Below, one piece after another: positions 31,270 through 44,911 of a stretch of 64,000 nucleotides of DNA (positions within the stretch are counted from its first letter, which is position 1; each line of letters opens with the position of its first letter). Origin of the DNA: Kingdonia uniflora (lineage: Eukaryota > Streptophyta > Magnoliopsida > Ranunculales > Circaeasteraceae); the NCBI GenBank assembly GCA_014058105.1, contig JACGCM010002335.1, positions 1 through 64,000 on the forward strand. Reading direction: 5' to 3'. A model generated the notes under the pieces. That model ran no database searches, was not told where the DNA came from, and saw nothing but the letters and a program-made list of their open reading frames with translations. The position numbers were made by a program, and so were the translations under genes.

Positions 31270-32561
31270 GCTTCTTTGACACACCAATATTTTTCCCCCT
31301 GCGACCAGTTACCTTAGTGTATTTTCCACGGACTCACAGACCCCAATAGTGACGCAGACCTCTATGATTTATGCACCATTTGAAAAATAGAAATTGGTTA
31401 ACCACTGAGGGCATAGCCAAGTGAAAGTTAAAAATAACAAAAAGACTGGAGCCATATGTACAAAGAACATACAAGAATGACAGTTACGCAATTAATAAAA
31501 TATACAAGGGAGGTTTAGACAGAAAGTTGCTGGGAATATGTGTACTTTGTAGCTCTTTTCCAACAGCCGGAAAGATAAGAACGATATAATCTTAAACCAT
31601 ATGAAGGATTATTTGATAATTGGAATTTTTATGTTATATGTTCCAGCTTTATACTATTTCTGCTAGATATAGAAGCACCTTGCAAAAGTTAGTGAAAGAA
31701 GGACAATAAGTTTAGGGAGTTGCATTCATCTCTAAGGTACAAGATATAAAGGTCAAAGAGTCAAACTCCAGTCCCAATAGGAAGTATAATTAATAGAAAG
31801 AGGAAGTAAATGAAATGGACAGACCATGTAAACCAAACCACATGCAAACTCAACCTGCAAAATCTTGCCTTTGTAAAGAAGAAAAAAACAAGAGTTTGAG
31901 ATTTCCAACTAAAGTAATGAGCATAGATAAATGAGACGCGGAGATTCTGAACAGCAAAGTATTAAGAACAAACAAAAAATTACAGAAAATAAGTTTTTCT
32001 AGTGTTCAAGGTAAAATTATAAATACTATGCTTTAACCTCCCAAGTATTTCAGGTAGCTTTGTGAATAGCCTAACAAAACTTTGTGACAGGCCGAAAAAT
32101 TGATATAGGGATCTACATTCATCCCTAAGGCATAAAATCAAAGCCAAATAGTCAAACTTCAGTCCCATATGAAGCCACAAAACTTGGAGCCGGCAAATCC
32201 CCACATAAAAACCTATAAAGTAGTTTTCCTACTCAGTAGAAAAATAAAGATTTTGGACAGTATACACTTGTGACTATTAAATCTATGAATTGGAATAATA
32301 AAAAAGTAATGAAACAGTTAGCCACCACAAAATATAATAATAAAACTTATTCAAAGTCAAAAAACAAACCTTATCTTCTTCAACTGCTACAAATTATCCC
32401 TTAGTTTCATGTCCAAGGCATTGGAAACAACTTGGGAATATCTGCCATCTTTATAATCTTTCTATCTATTCAAAAACTAGTCAGGGATCTTGAATTGCCG
32501 AGGGTATGCAACAATCGTCATGAGGTTCTCTAGCTCTGCAGCAGACAGCCCACCGGCTCTG
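31270..32561 (-). pseudogene. RPS18: 40S ribosomal protein S18 (uS13) C-terminal exons
   Basis: The exon at about 32372-32561 reads [20 protein letters not shown], then RQFKIPD, a stop in place of Trp, and YKDGRYSQVVSNALDMKLRD. It is bounded by acceptor tttcattacag and a donor after LKKIR. A second exon at about 31270-31378 reads NHRGLRHYWGL, a stop, then VRGKYTKVTGRRGKNIGVSK to the natural end. This matches the second half of cytosolic ribosomal protein S18 with its intron, so it is not a processed copy. The in-frame stops kill it. It lies between phosphatase exons 1 and 2, in the same orientation. Confidence 0.88.
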
Positions 32562-33489
32562 TAATGAAACAAAAATATATATAAAGCTAAATATACAAAA
32601 TAAAATGGTGAAATAAATTTATTTCTACATAAAATCAACTTAAAATGCATCTAAATAATATAGAAGCGCCTAATAGAGCAACCGCAGCAGAGTGAAGTTG
32701 TGAGTGAGAAAAACTCAAAACCAAACTCAAACTCACAAGTTTTTTTTTCCAGGACTATAGGATTTGATACCCAAAAGCAAAATAAAAATCAATCAAACAA
32801 TGGTTGAGGAAAGATATACTAGTTGTGACGTGAAAAAATGTATCAGCCAATGCAATACCCTCTAAAATCTATGTACATCTGATGTTTGGGACTTGTTAAA
32901 TTAAGTAATTAACTAATACAACTATTACTTTGCCACGTAGCTGATAGCTTCTGGTGTCTCATAAATCATACTAAGTATGAGAAAGTCATACTCAACTCAT
33001 ACTATTACACAATTACTGGGTGGGGCATGAAGTAGTATGAGTTGGTAGAAAAACTTCCCACTCTTAACCTGCTAGTGATTCTCTAATCTATGAAAACCCA
33101 AAAATTGCTACACCCTTCAGAAAATCCCCAAAAAAGTAAATCCTAAAATCTATCAAACCCATAATTATTTATATCAAACATCATACATTCTATATTCCTC
33201 AAAAGGGTAAAACCTAAAATCTATAAGAACCGATAATAATCGCCATCAAACTTCATAAATCCCTCTAAAGGGTAAACCTACAATCTACCAAAACCTAAAA
33301 ATATTGCAAACAAACTTTTTTCATTCCACTAAAGTGTAAATCCCAAAATCTTATATTCTAACCATAACCTAAAATCCTCAAAAATCCATAAATATTACTA
33401 ACAAACCTCACAGATTCCCCATAAATATTACTAACAACATATCTGATAAATCAAACAATGGGGTTTATTTGTAAGGGCTAAAGCCCCAA
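32562..33489. other. No feature seen
   Basis: AT-rich. Repeated phrases of 'cctaaaatctat' type occur at 33120-33400, which look like local low-complexity expansion. Confidence 0.4.
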
Positions 33490-34214
33490 TAACACTGCAC
33501 CAAAATAGTAATTTTACCAGTCTTTTTTATTGTTTACCACGGACTTGTGACGTGGTAACTTTAGTACGGAGCAAATCCGTAGCAAATTTAAATTTAGTCC
33601 GTAGCAATTTGGACTTTATTATTATTTTTATTATTTTATTCCCTGTCTCTCTCTGGTTTCTCTCCAATGATTTACTTCTTCCTTTCGACTCGTCAAGGGC
33701 GCAAACTCAGCCAAAAACCTAATTTGAATTCAATTTGTACACAAAGAAAATTTTCCATCACAAACAACAACAACAACCCTTTCCTCCAATTTCACTTCTG
33801 TACTTGTTTCATCTCTAAGAACAAAGGGAAAAATCGAGCCTTAACTAAACCCTAATTTTTACATATCATTCAATAGAGTGTGCTAAAACAAGGTTTAGAT
33901 GAAGCTCACTGATATCTTAGATGATATTATGATTGGGATTGTGGAGCATCTCATTCCTTCCTCTTTTGTAGGAGAATCCAACACTGTCTGGTATTTTAAC
34001 ATTTTGTCTATTTTTATTAGATCGTTTAATTTAGGAGGATGAGTTTTTTTTTTGTTTTAGTAATTACATTGAAATACCACATAATTATTATATATGATAT
34101 GTGTAATTGCATTTGGGTAGATATGAATCTCTGAAATCTAAATTTTTGGAAGTTCAAGTAATTTATCCGGGATCTCATCAAATATTCTCTTACCCCAATC
34201 GACAATAGAAGCAT

Positions 34215-34480
34215 ACCCTCTAAGGGATTTGATTCTTATGTCGATCTGATTCGAGAATGCTCGAAGAGGAAAATCTTTAGTAGTACTAAGAAGGCTTCAC
34301 CTTCAAATCAAGAAATTTGAGTTTCTTTACCCAATTTTAGGCCTTCATCTTATCGATTCTTACCTCAAGTGCGGCGGCATTGATGACGTGCGTGATGTCT
34401 TTGATGAAATGCCCCAACGGCATATTATTTCTTGGAATTCGATGATTTTCGCTTGCATTCGATATAAAAGAATTCGATGG
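34215..34480 (+). pseudogene. PPR protein N-terminal fragment in CACTA
   Basis: The plus strand reads GFDSYVDLIRECSKRK, then after a one-base frame change RRLHLQIKKFEFLYPILG and LIDSYLKCGGIDDVRDVFDE, MPQRHIISWNSMI. The last part is a pentatricopeptide motif typical of plant PLS-class PPR proteins, which bind organelle RNA. Only about 85 residues of a family usually over 400 residues remain. The coding match stops abruptly near 34480, as expected for a captured piece. Confidence 0.78.
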
Positions 34481-34535
34481 TAACACAGCGGGGACAATGG
34501 GAGCCACTGCATAATCTAACTGGAAGTTTAATATT

Positions 34536-34746
34536 GTATAGAGTGGTGTTCACCATGCCTTAAACCCAGATCCCTACAGAGGTTACTTCGGTTCCGATAG
34601 ATTAAAATATGCAGAAGATGTCTAGGGCCTTATTGACTATGGAACTAGTGGTCGCGTTGCTGGCTTCATAACTGAAGTCATACAAGGTGTAGGAGAAATT
34701 GTAGAATTGGCATCGGGTGACCTGCCTGCTGCATATAAAATGTGGG
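34536..34746 (+). pseudogene. Alanine:glyoxylate aminotransferase 2-like fragment in CACTA
   Basis: The plus strand reads NPDPYRGYFGSDRLKYAEDV, a stop, then [37 protein letters not shown]. This matches a central segment of plant class-III aminotransferases of the AGT2 type (pyridoxal-phosphate enzymes of mitochondria). Only one exon-sized piece of about 65 residues was found, just 55 bp after the PPR fragment, so the two come from different genes joined within the transposon. Confidence 0.78.
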
Positions 34747-36203
34747 TATGTCATCAAATCCGTTTAAATCATTTTCAAGTGGTGTAAGTGGCTTGCGAGG
34801 GATTCATATCTACCATTGCTGGCATCATTTGGCATGAAACACCAAACTCATGCAACATTCTCACCATCAGCAGTGGGCAATGCTCTTTTGCCACAGAACA
34901 TAGTTTCCTCTAGATAACGACAGCGGCGGTGACAGGGGTGTTCCAGGAGGGTCACTTGAACCCCCTGGCCGTCGGGAAGCCCCTCTCTGAGGTAGCGTTT
35001 TGCAAAAAAAAAAAAAAAAGTTTACTTAGTCAAGATTTCATAATTTTGAACTCCCTGAAAACTATATCAAATACTGTTTGAAGCCTAACTGGTTCTTCCT
35101 TGTTAGTAATATCCTTCCCCTATAAAAAGGGTTCATGCCCTATTATCTCTAACTTATTTTTTGTTATAAACTTTTTAATGTACATGATATTTTCCTTGGC
35201 AAAATAACTTTGAAATTTTCTTCGAAGGCTTATTCCCGGAACCCCCATTTTGAACCCCCTGGAAGACAATCCTGACTCCGCCCCTTGATACCGACACCTT
35301 TTATCGATGACATGTTTGTCTACAACCTGTCGAGTAGATTGAGTAAGTCATTCGCTACCCAGTTCTGATATGATGAGCACTTATTCATTTTGTTCGTATT
35401 GTGTGGCTTGTTGGACCTCTGATTTATTAGCTTTAAGTAACGTTTAAAGATTGCTTGCTTGCTTACTCATGTCTTGAACGCCCTGCTAATCTTACTCGTA
35501 TCGTAGAAAATAATGATATTGGGACCTTATTTGAAAGAAGATAGATGGGAGGACGTTTTTTGAGGTATAAATGAGTTGAAAGGGCTTAAATATACAGAGA
35601 AGTGATTGAAAGATGTGATTACAATAAATAGTTGCTTTTAGAGCTGCTAGGAGACGGTGTAGTCTCGCAGACCCTATATATAACCCGTCTGGGCACATGA
35701 CTAATCCAGATTTTTTTGTCCATGAGCTATCTTTGCTCCCCGGGATTTCCCTGCTCCACACTTACTACAATTTTACTACTTTTTGTACACATTATATCCT
35801 GGCTTGACTCCAGATCCGCTCCTCTACTGAGGATACTATTAGATTTTACTTAAGCATATGTATTATAGTACAAATTAGGAAGGTAAGGAGAGAGAGAGAG
35901 TGGGATACATTTAGAAAGATTAGATAATCATAACATTTTAAAGCATACAAAATGAGGAAATGAACAAGAAAACATATATATAAGGTGGGGACAACCCCTT
36001 CACAAAGGAAGGGAGCCAGTACACCAAAGTAAGAAAGAGCAGAACCGCAAAATCATAACACCCTAATGTAGACAGTCTTATTTTTATCATCATAGACAAT
36101 CAACTTCAGTGAAAAAATTGCATTTTAGCGATAGTATCAGCGAAAGTTTTTAGTGAAAGATTACATAAAAAATTTAGTTTGTAGGGCAATACTTTAGATC
36201 CTA
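34747..36203. other. No gene seen; part looks like an old dispersed repeat
   Basis: 34930-35290 contains two 'gaaccccctgg' phrases and 'cctgactccgcccct', reminiscent of widespread old plant repeats, but I could not define ends. The rest has no supported frame. A (GA)n run lies near 35887. Confidence 0.4.
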
Positions 36204-38640
36204 TAAATTACCCTTACTAGAGGAAACTCGGGTTGAGTTGTATCCAAGTATGGAACTTATTTCCAATGCACCTTTCCCTGAAGTTATCACCCTCAAGGAT
36301 TCTAAGCCATATGGGTCTTGCTTGTACGACCTTAATGTTGATTCTTGGAGGAACATATCCCGTCGAAGTGGCAAGGAACCATATAAAGCAAAACCTGGTG
36401 ACATATTAATTATTTCGGATTCTATTCCGAAAATTGTTTCTAATTTACAACGATTCAGTAGAACATGGACTTTTGCTTCAGTTACAAAAGTTGGAGAGGA
36501 CGAAGATAGTGACATCAGTACCTATTTGAAAGTTTGAACACTAAAGGCCATTGAAGTCAAAGAGGGCATGAGGGAATCACTCTTCGCTATATTTCTTATG
36601 AATATAACTACAAACAATAGAATCTGGTCTGCATTGCACATGGTAGGAAACTTGGTCGTTGTCAAGGAGGTCTTGTCCGCCAAATCTCTGGTACGTAATT
36701 TGCATTCTACTACATGTTTTAGATGCAAATATATCGAATAAATACCTTTCTTAGTGAATTTTGAAGGATATCGATCATCTATATTTCCTATTTTCACTTT
36801 GCACATTACTTTTAGATGCGAAATAAAGATGGTTAGCTATGACCTAAATCTGTTGTCCATTATGACATAAGAGAATCTCCAATGGAGCTCTCACTCGTGT
36901 TGCACTAGCTTAATTATCTTATAGCTTATAATTTCTTAGTGCTTACAGCTTTATGTATGAAACTAGGATGTAAAGCAACTAAGTGACGGGTCTGCAAACA
37001 GAACATAACTTCTCAGTTTTTTTTCTTATGCTATTGTAGGTTGAAGAAGCCTGTCAGCTCTGTTCTTGTTTACAAACTGATATCACTAGGGCTGAAGAAT
37101 TATGAGCTAGATTATTATCCGCACTGAACAAATCTCAAACAGATGCAGTATTGACTGCAATTTCTACATTGCAATGCCACCACATGTAAACTGTTAAACT
37201 TATATGGGGTCCACCTGGGATGGGGAAAACAAAAATTGTTAGCCAATTTCTCTGGATTCTCATAAAATTGAACTGTAGAACCATATCTTGTGCCCCAAGA
37301 AATGTTGCTATAGCTGAAGTTACTACAGGTGTTCTAAAGTTGGTTAGGGACTCTTATGACTCAGATATGAGGGATATAGCTTTATGGTGATCTCCAAGAT
37401 GTTTTTTTGGATTATCGTGTGGATAGGCTCCTAGAGTGTTTTGTACCATTAATCAGTTGGAAGCATTATTTTAGTTTAATAATAGATTTTCTTGAAGATT
37501 GTGTTTCCTACTATCATAGTGCCTTAGAAAATGAATTAATTAAGGGTACTGGAAATGGAAATAGTGATAAAATTGAAAGTGTGGGGTTATTTCTCGGATT
37601 TGTTAAAAAATGGCATAGCATTCTTGCATCGTCCCTGGTAAGATGCATCATAATTTTATGCACCCATCTACCAGTGGGGTTCATCTTGCAAGAAAATTAC
37701 CAAAACATGGCTTCTATACTTGGTGTGCTGGATTCTCTTGAAAATTTGTTGTTTCAAGATGATGTGGATGGTAAAGAACTTGAGGGGCTATTTGCACGTA
37801 AAAGTGTAGTAGATGATGCATTACTTAGTTGTAGGGATCCACAAAAGTTTGTAATAGGTAAAGGCTCTACCTCTATCCTACTAGACAATGTGAGACGGGA
37901 ATGCCTTTGTGATCTAAGATCCCTTCACCATTCACTCAAAAAGTTTGACCTTCCCAACCAAATAAGCAAATATTTTGTAAGGGAATTTTGTTCCAGACTA
38001 CTTCCCTTATTTTTTGCACTGCGTCAAGCTCTTTCAAGCTGCATTTTGTAGTGATGGAGTCACTAGATTTACTGGCCATTGATGAAGCAGCTCAACTAAA
38101 AGAATGTGAGTCAGTGATACCCTTGAAATCCAAGGTATATGACATGTTATACTAATTGGTGACGAGTGTCAGTTACCGGTAATGGTTAGTAGCAAGGTAA
38201 GTTTATTCTCATTGCAGTGCACATCTATTGGACTATTTTGTTTTTTATTCTTTAAATTTCATATTCCAACATTTGAAATATATTTTTCTTGAACTAGGTT
38301 TCTGATGAAGCTAGGTTTGGAAGAATTTTTTTTGAAAGGTTGAGTGTGATAGGAAAAGCAAAACACCTTCTTAATATGCAGTACAGGATGCACCTAAAAA
38401 TTAGTTATTTTCCAAATTCTAGTTTTTATCGCAACAGTATTTTGGATGCTCCTAGCGTTCAAAGTGGAAGTTATGCGAGACAATATCTTCCAGGGAATAT
38501 GTTTGGTCCTTATTCCTTCATTAGTATGTCTGATGGAGTACAAGAACTAGATGATGTGGGGCATAGCCGAAAGAATATGGTAGAAGTATCCGTTGTCATG
38601 AAAATTGTGTGAAACCTTTTCAAAGATATGATTGCTTATT
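36204..38640 (+). pseudogene. SEN1/UPF1-like superfamily-1 helicase fragment in CACTA
   Basis: Exon 36204-36690 reads ETRVELYPSMELISNAPFPE, then KPGDILIISDSIPKI and, after a frame break, KEGMRESLFAIF and IWSALHMVGN. From 37040 follow the ATP-binding loop WGPPGMGKTK, an open stretch 37407-38051 (DYRVDRLLECFVPLISWKHY), and at 38055-38610 LAIDEAAQLKECESVIPLKS (Walker B, DEAA), GDECQLPVMV and LNMQYRMH. These are helicase motifs I, II, III and IV-region of the plant SEN1-like family, which unwinds RNA or DNA/RNA. Motifs V-VI are missing, and stops and frameshifts are present. It reads in the same direction as the spastin fragment that follows. Confidence 0.85.
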
Positions 38641-40468
38641 TAAACTCAGTTTTATGTTCTAATTTACTGCTTATTTTTAAGATGCATGTGATATGATTTC
38701 ATTTAATATGTTTTGTCTTATTTCGTTTGATTTTTTTTTCTACTTTTAGTCCCAAATTAGTTTTTGACTAACTCAATTCAGCCTATACTTGTGGACTATC
38801 TTAACAGTCTCTTAAGTATTTTGTTATATTTTTCTTCAAGCATCGTAAATACATTTTATATTTCAGGTCTACTTCTTTTTGGCCCACTGGTAATGGGAAG
38901 ACAATGCTGGCTAAAGCTGTCGCATCAGAGTCTGATGCGAGATTTTTTAATGTTTCCGCTTCTTCTCTTACATCAAAGTGAGTAAGTCTCTCTCTCACAC
39001 CTTCTCACTCGCACTCTTATTCCTCGAAGGGGTGGAAATAGAATTTATTTAATTTTTAATTTTAGTGTGAATTGAAAAGAAATATTTTAAGTGATGTTAT
39101 GTTGTAACAGGTTGGAGAGGCTGAAAAGCTTGTTCAGACACTTTTCATGGTTGTTATTTCCAGGCAGCCAACCAATTTTTATGGTGGAGTATTTCCACCT
39201 ATCTTACATATTTAAACTATGTCTCATAAATTCATTATTCTTATAATTGTAATAGTTTTATGTGGTGGCTTTCTTTCTTTACAGATTGATAGTATTATGT
39301 CGACAAGCCTTGCTAATGAGAATGATTCAAGTAAAAGATTGAAATCAGAGTTCCTTGTCCAGTTTGATGGGGTGACCTCAAATCCTGATGATCTAGTAAT
39401 AGTAATTGGTAAGCTAGACAAATCTATTTTAAGCTTTTTTCCTCTTCAGGCTCACAAGATATATCGCTTCATTTGTATGTACTTCTCTTGCTATTTTATT
39501 GTGTTGCTTATGACGCACTTGCACTTAAGTATTATTTTTTTCATTATCACACCATTTTTGGTATATAAGCTTGTACAAAATCCTTCATTACTTGCTCCCC
39601 ACACCTCTAGAGTGCCTTATTATCCTTCTACTTATTGCTTCCTCTTGCTCACTTCTCCATCTATGGTTTATTTCCTGCAATCATTTTTATCCTATCCATC
39701 CAGAGTTGAATGTCTGGTTCTCCCATAAAATCGCATTTATGTGATATTCTAAATCAACTTTGTAGAAGTTAGGAAAGTTTGGGAGGGATTAGAGAGGGAG
39801 CACTTAGACCATTTAGTTTGAAATTTGTATTTGTTAGCGGATGAGGATATAACTATACATTATTTTCTAATATCTAATGTGCTCAACTCCATGCTGCTGC
39901 AAATCTAAATGAATATATAGTTGTTTGAGATTCATGTAATGGTAATGCAGGTGCAACTAATAAGCCACAAGAATTGGATGATACAGTTCTGCGGCATTTG
40001 GTAAGCCAATTACTATCTCATCTACAATTTTTGTTTCTTTCATCTTATCAAGATGTAGTTCATATGATTGGAGTCAAAGTTTAGAGAAAGAAAGGAGACG
40101 TGGTAAGGAAGCATATATGGCGTGACTCGCGTGAAACATTTGACAGACTCCAACTTTGGTATTTTATTCTATAGTACATATAATCACATGTCAGAATTTT
40201 GGTTAAGCAATAGGACTGAGCAGTACTTCAGTGAAAAGATGGAAAATAGTTGAAACTTGAAACTGTAAATAGTTTGGTTCTTATATGTCAATACCTTGTC
40301 TATATTGGTTGAACTATTTATTTCTGATTTAACATCGCACTTATGCATGATTCTAAGAGAAGCAAAGAATTATGGAGAACAGTTGAAAGAAAATATCAGT
40401 TGAGCAATAGTCTACTTATGTCAAAAACTGAAGGTGTGATTATAGTTAGCTGAAATGTCATTTGATAT

Positions 40469-41612
40469 TGTCACGCCTCAAAAACCAGTAATCGGTAGCT
40501 AGACCAGTTACTGAGATTCGAGGATGTGTAGGTCAGGGAATCCAAAGATTTGCCCCATGAACAACTGAGCCGTAGACAAATTCTGGCCCAGTCATTGACA
40601 ATAGTATCACAACAGAGTAATAAGGAAAGACAAAAACAGCAGAAGACTAAGATAACAATATCTAAACGTAAGATTCTGCAAACCTCTACGCAGTAAGCCC
40701 GATAGTAATAACTGAAGAATGAGCCTCCAGCTCAGCTCCCCAAAGATTACCACAGCAGCAACTAAAACCTGAAACAACCTGCCACTGAAAGGGGGATGCG
40801 AGAGTGAGTAAACAACGAGCTCACTAACTCCCAAGAATAGCTCAACAATTATACTAACCAATGAGATGGATATAATAATGATAATAGGATATAATAATAT
40901 CTAACAATAAACAATATATATATCTAAATATATACAAGATGCCTAATAGGTATCTAATAGGTACATAACTAGTCTAATGATTATATGTAACTATACTATA
41001 ATTATATATACACATCTCGAGCAAAGGAGTGCTAAGACTATAACTACACTCCAGTCCCAAGGACTACTAACTACACTCTAATCACTACCGTGGCCTTTAG
41101 CGCCACAAGCGACTAACTTACCTCAGAAATATAATCATACACGAGGGTAAACACCCTGGGGTCACAATAATCCAACAGGGTTACCCAAACCCTAACCAGG
41201 CACAACCCTGAAGCTATCACAAGCTGAGCGAGATCGCCCATAACCAAATACCAGCCTAAAGCTCACAGTAACCAACCAGACTAATTAACCTAATTGATTA
41301 ACCATATACAGAAGAGGGAGGAATAGATGCAGAGAGGAGAGGAGTATACAGAAGGAAGATGAATTTAATTATACCACAAATCAATTAGAAGAAGAGGAAT
41401 TCAAATAAGAGGAGAAGAATATGATTAACTAGGATAATCCCATAGTTATCCCAATGCAATGATATGTTATGATGGTGATATGATGGAATGAGATAATCTT
41501 ATGATTATCCCAAGTGCAGAAGATTCTATATTAAACATAATGCAGAAAGGGTTAAGGATTTCTATCAGAAGAACCTACGAATTAGAAGTATGCAGAGATG
41601 CAATGATATGCT

Positions 41613-41653
<41 letters not shown>

Positions 41654-44600
41654 CGTTATGATCCAGAATGATTTAGCGATGTCAGCCTAAAGGGCTAGCC
41701 ACCATGACTTAAGTGGGCTGATAACTGCTACAGAAGGATTACCTTAAAGGACCATTATGGATATAGGTACAATTTTTCTAAGCTGACCAGGCTGGAGGAA
41801 CTACACTGGGCGTCACGAGCACCCCAAGGAATCACATCCACAGTCACACACAAGGAACCACAGTCCTTACCACACACATGTCACATATAATACGAGTCAG
41901 GGGATGTATCCGGTCGCAATAAGATAAGAGAATATATTATCTATGGATGTGAGCAAAAATCCTAAAGACTGAAACACAACTGTTGCCAACACAACGAGTA
42001 CATAATAGGATAACCACCTGCCTGAGAGCGTGGCAACCAAAACTAACATAGATGCCCTCCTGTGACTCAATTGCACCATCTAAACCTAGATAAAACAGTA
42101 ACTTAACCGTCACGACATCTAAACAACATCAGTCTTTAAGATTCCTTAAAGCAATATGATTACCATCAAGTACTACACTACTCTAGCTGTCAACACAAAC
42201 TAGTACTCATGGGGTGACCTATAAGTGTCCAACAAGTAGCCAACAATCCCCAATAACCGAACCGCATCACAATCCCCCTAATCATGCACATAAGTCACCA
42301 GCACGGATGTACAGGAACCTACCAGGTCTATCTACACCCAAGGTAATAATCTCCATGAACAAATGCTTGACGGTGACAGTTTCCCTACACTGATGTGACA
42401 ATCCCCCCAGCAGATTCCAACATTACGGGTGACGTACAACTTCATAAACCACCTAGCTCTGCCGTGTACCTCACTGAGCCATGTTGTCTCGCTGCCTCCA
42501 AGATGACGGAAGGAAACACAGCCCTAACTGCCTCATCCCGGGGAAGGAAGGCTTACGAATAAGCTCTATTAGCTCTAAGAATCATGAGGACAATAAGTGT
42601 CACAACACGATAAGCAAACAATCCAAAGGCAAACTATCAAAAGTTCAACATCCACGACCAACCACCACGGACAAGCCGTCTGATCACCACCAACTACTAA
42701 CAGTCCAGGAGATTCTACACTCCTACAAGGAATCTAACATTCCAACCAACCACCAATCACAGCGACAGTGCTCAAGCACCAGGCCTCGAGAACACAGAGT
42801 ACACCTAACCTAATCCTAAGACAAATCAAAACAATAGCAGGCAAGAAGACGAGCTCCGAATTGAAGACCATGTCTTACTGAAGCTATATAGCCCCAAGGC
42901 TACCCTAGAACCAAGTCCAGCAACCTAAACTAACTAAGGTACTACACTATAAGGTGAGAACTATAGTCTCTGAACTACACTATCTCATAGAAATGGCAGC
43001 TAAACCACAGCCGTCTATACCTCTCCACTAATAGCCAAACCTAGTTACTCGTACCCTGAAACAAGCTGGGCGCCCTAATAACTAACCAACCAACAATACC
43101 ATACTCAATATATTATATATATATATATATCGACACTGAGGCGTCGTAATACACTGAGAAATACCTTATTCTCAACCTCTACAAAGAAAAGATTCGTAAA
43201 AACCACTCTCAATGAAATCAGTCTAAGAAGAATCTCAGGAGTCATCGTCACATCGACGACAACAGAGAATAACCTCCTCTGGCTAATCATAACCTATAGA
43301 TTATATCTAGTAACTAAACTCACATTATTGTGGGTTGGCTAATCAAGCCCTTAAATACTCTCGTCTAAGGTAATGCTAAACGGATAACCAGTAAAGTGTC
43401 CAAAGCAATTAACCCACATACTAACCTAGTCATTGATATAAAGTACTAAACTATGCATTTCTATAACTCACGAATCAGCATAATAATCTAGTTATTCAGA
43501 AAGATAAAACTCGCCTGTAACCCGATGAAATGCTCTAGCAGAATCAATCTGAGCAAGCAACCCGAAGCTCCAACGATAGTATCTCGCGGACATTCCACCC
43601 TAATCACGGAACAACCCAACCGCAACACCGCAGCCATCACAACAACCCAAACAACAACACCGCCATCAAACCCAACACCTGCAACCATCACAACTCCGTA
43701 AATCAGCAAAAACCTAATAACCACAAACCCTAAAATCACCCTACGATCACAAACCCTTAAACTGAGGGTTTCCACCGAAACCAAAATCGGAACAAATCAC
43801 CTGAATCGTAAGACAACTCAACCACAACACCACAGACATTGCACGCAACCCAACCAATCACCAACACTAAACACCCAAATCCTTCAACAATCACAACCCA
43901 TAATCAAACCCAATACCTGCGATAATCGTAAATGCCGCAAACCCCAAATCACCAACAATGCAAGCCCAAACAAACCCCCACAATCACAAACCCTAGAAAT
44001 CAAACCCTACGCCAAATCGAACGAAAATGGACGGAAAGGAATAGAGAATTTCTTACCTAGGATAATGGCGAAGATCGCGGCGAAGCTTGGCGAGGGAACG
44101 GATTTGATAAGAGTTTGGGGAAGAGGGGAAGATTTGAGTTTGGGAAGGATTTGGGTTTGATTTTGGGAGAGGAGAAAGAAAAAAAAAAGTTTTAAAATAA
44201 CCAAAACCCGTTTTTAGGCGTCAAAGGAAAAGTTGATTTTTTCTGTTCACCAGAAAGAATCGAATATTATTCCCCTGCCAAAAATATTCGAGTAAGATAA
44301 AAAATTATTCTAATATATTTTCTCTGTCAAAAATATTCGAGTGAGATAAAAAAATATTCGAATATAGGGAATCTTTTCTAAACAGTGAATAGAAACTGTA
44401 AAAAGGAAAACCCTGAAAACCTAACGGCCAACCCTGGACACCCCGGAATCACACCAAACGACCAACACCACACAAACACTACTACTAACCCGACAAAGGT
44501 TTCCCAAGGTATAAACACCACCTCCACCGCCTCACGACCACCAAAATGCCTAAACCCTCGAAAAGGAATTTTAGCTCGGAAAACTCCGAAAACCTATCGG

Positions 44601-44911
44601 CCAATCCAACGGCTCACCAGAACCACACCAAACCACAAACACATCAAAAAAACATCACCACCAGCCAGTCTAGGGGTTCCCAAGGCCATAACGCCACCTC
44701 CTCCTCCTAATAACCACCGTACCACCGAAACTACATAAAAGGAATCTAACATACAAAACCTGTCGAAAGGAATAAATGGATGCATAATGAATGGAAAAGT
44801 ACATGCGGAATATATAGGGAATATATGTGCGGAACTTAACGAGGAATAATAATAATACTTAATAATAAATAAATAAATAAATAAAATAACTCGAAAATTT
44901 GGGACATTACA
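40469..44911 (-). repeat. Solo LTR of a large Ty3/gypsy element (4.44 kb)
   Basis: On the minus strand it starts TGTAATGTCCCAAATTTTCG and ends GAGGCGTGACA, standard ends for Del/Tekay-like gypsy LTRs. It is flanked by GATAT at 40464-40468 and 44912-44916, a perfect 5-bp target duplication. No gag or pol motif and no internal copy of its own ends was seen, so it is a solo LTR and not a whole element. LTRs above 4 kb are known in that lineage. It sits in an intron of the captured spastin fragment. Confidence 0.85.
41614..41653. repeat. (GAT)n microsatellite
   Basis: About 13 uninterrupted gat units inside the solo LTR. Confidence 0.97.

Noticed and set aside
34930..35290. Possible dispersed repeat with 'gaaccccctgg' phrases
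   Set aside because: Ends, inverted repeats and target duplication could not be defined, so it is not listed as an element.
35887..35905. (GA)n tract as promoter element
   Set aside because: Simple repeat with no gene start nearby.
41614..41653. Direct-repeat array that might suggest a CRISPR
   Set aside because: It is a plain (GAT)n microsatellite. No spacer-repeat structure exists anywhere in the window.
40607..44785. Several open stretches inside the 4.4-kb LTR (for example 42481-42813 and 43488-43784)
   Set aside because: They lie inside a bounded solo LTR, are compositionally simple and show no domain.
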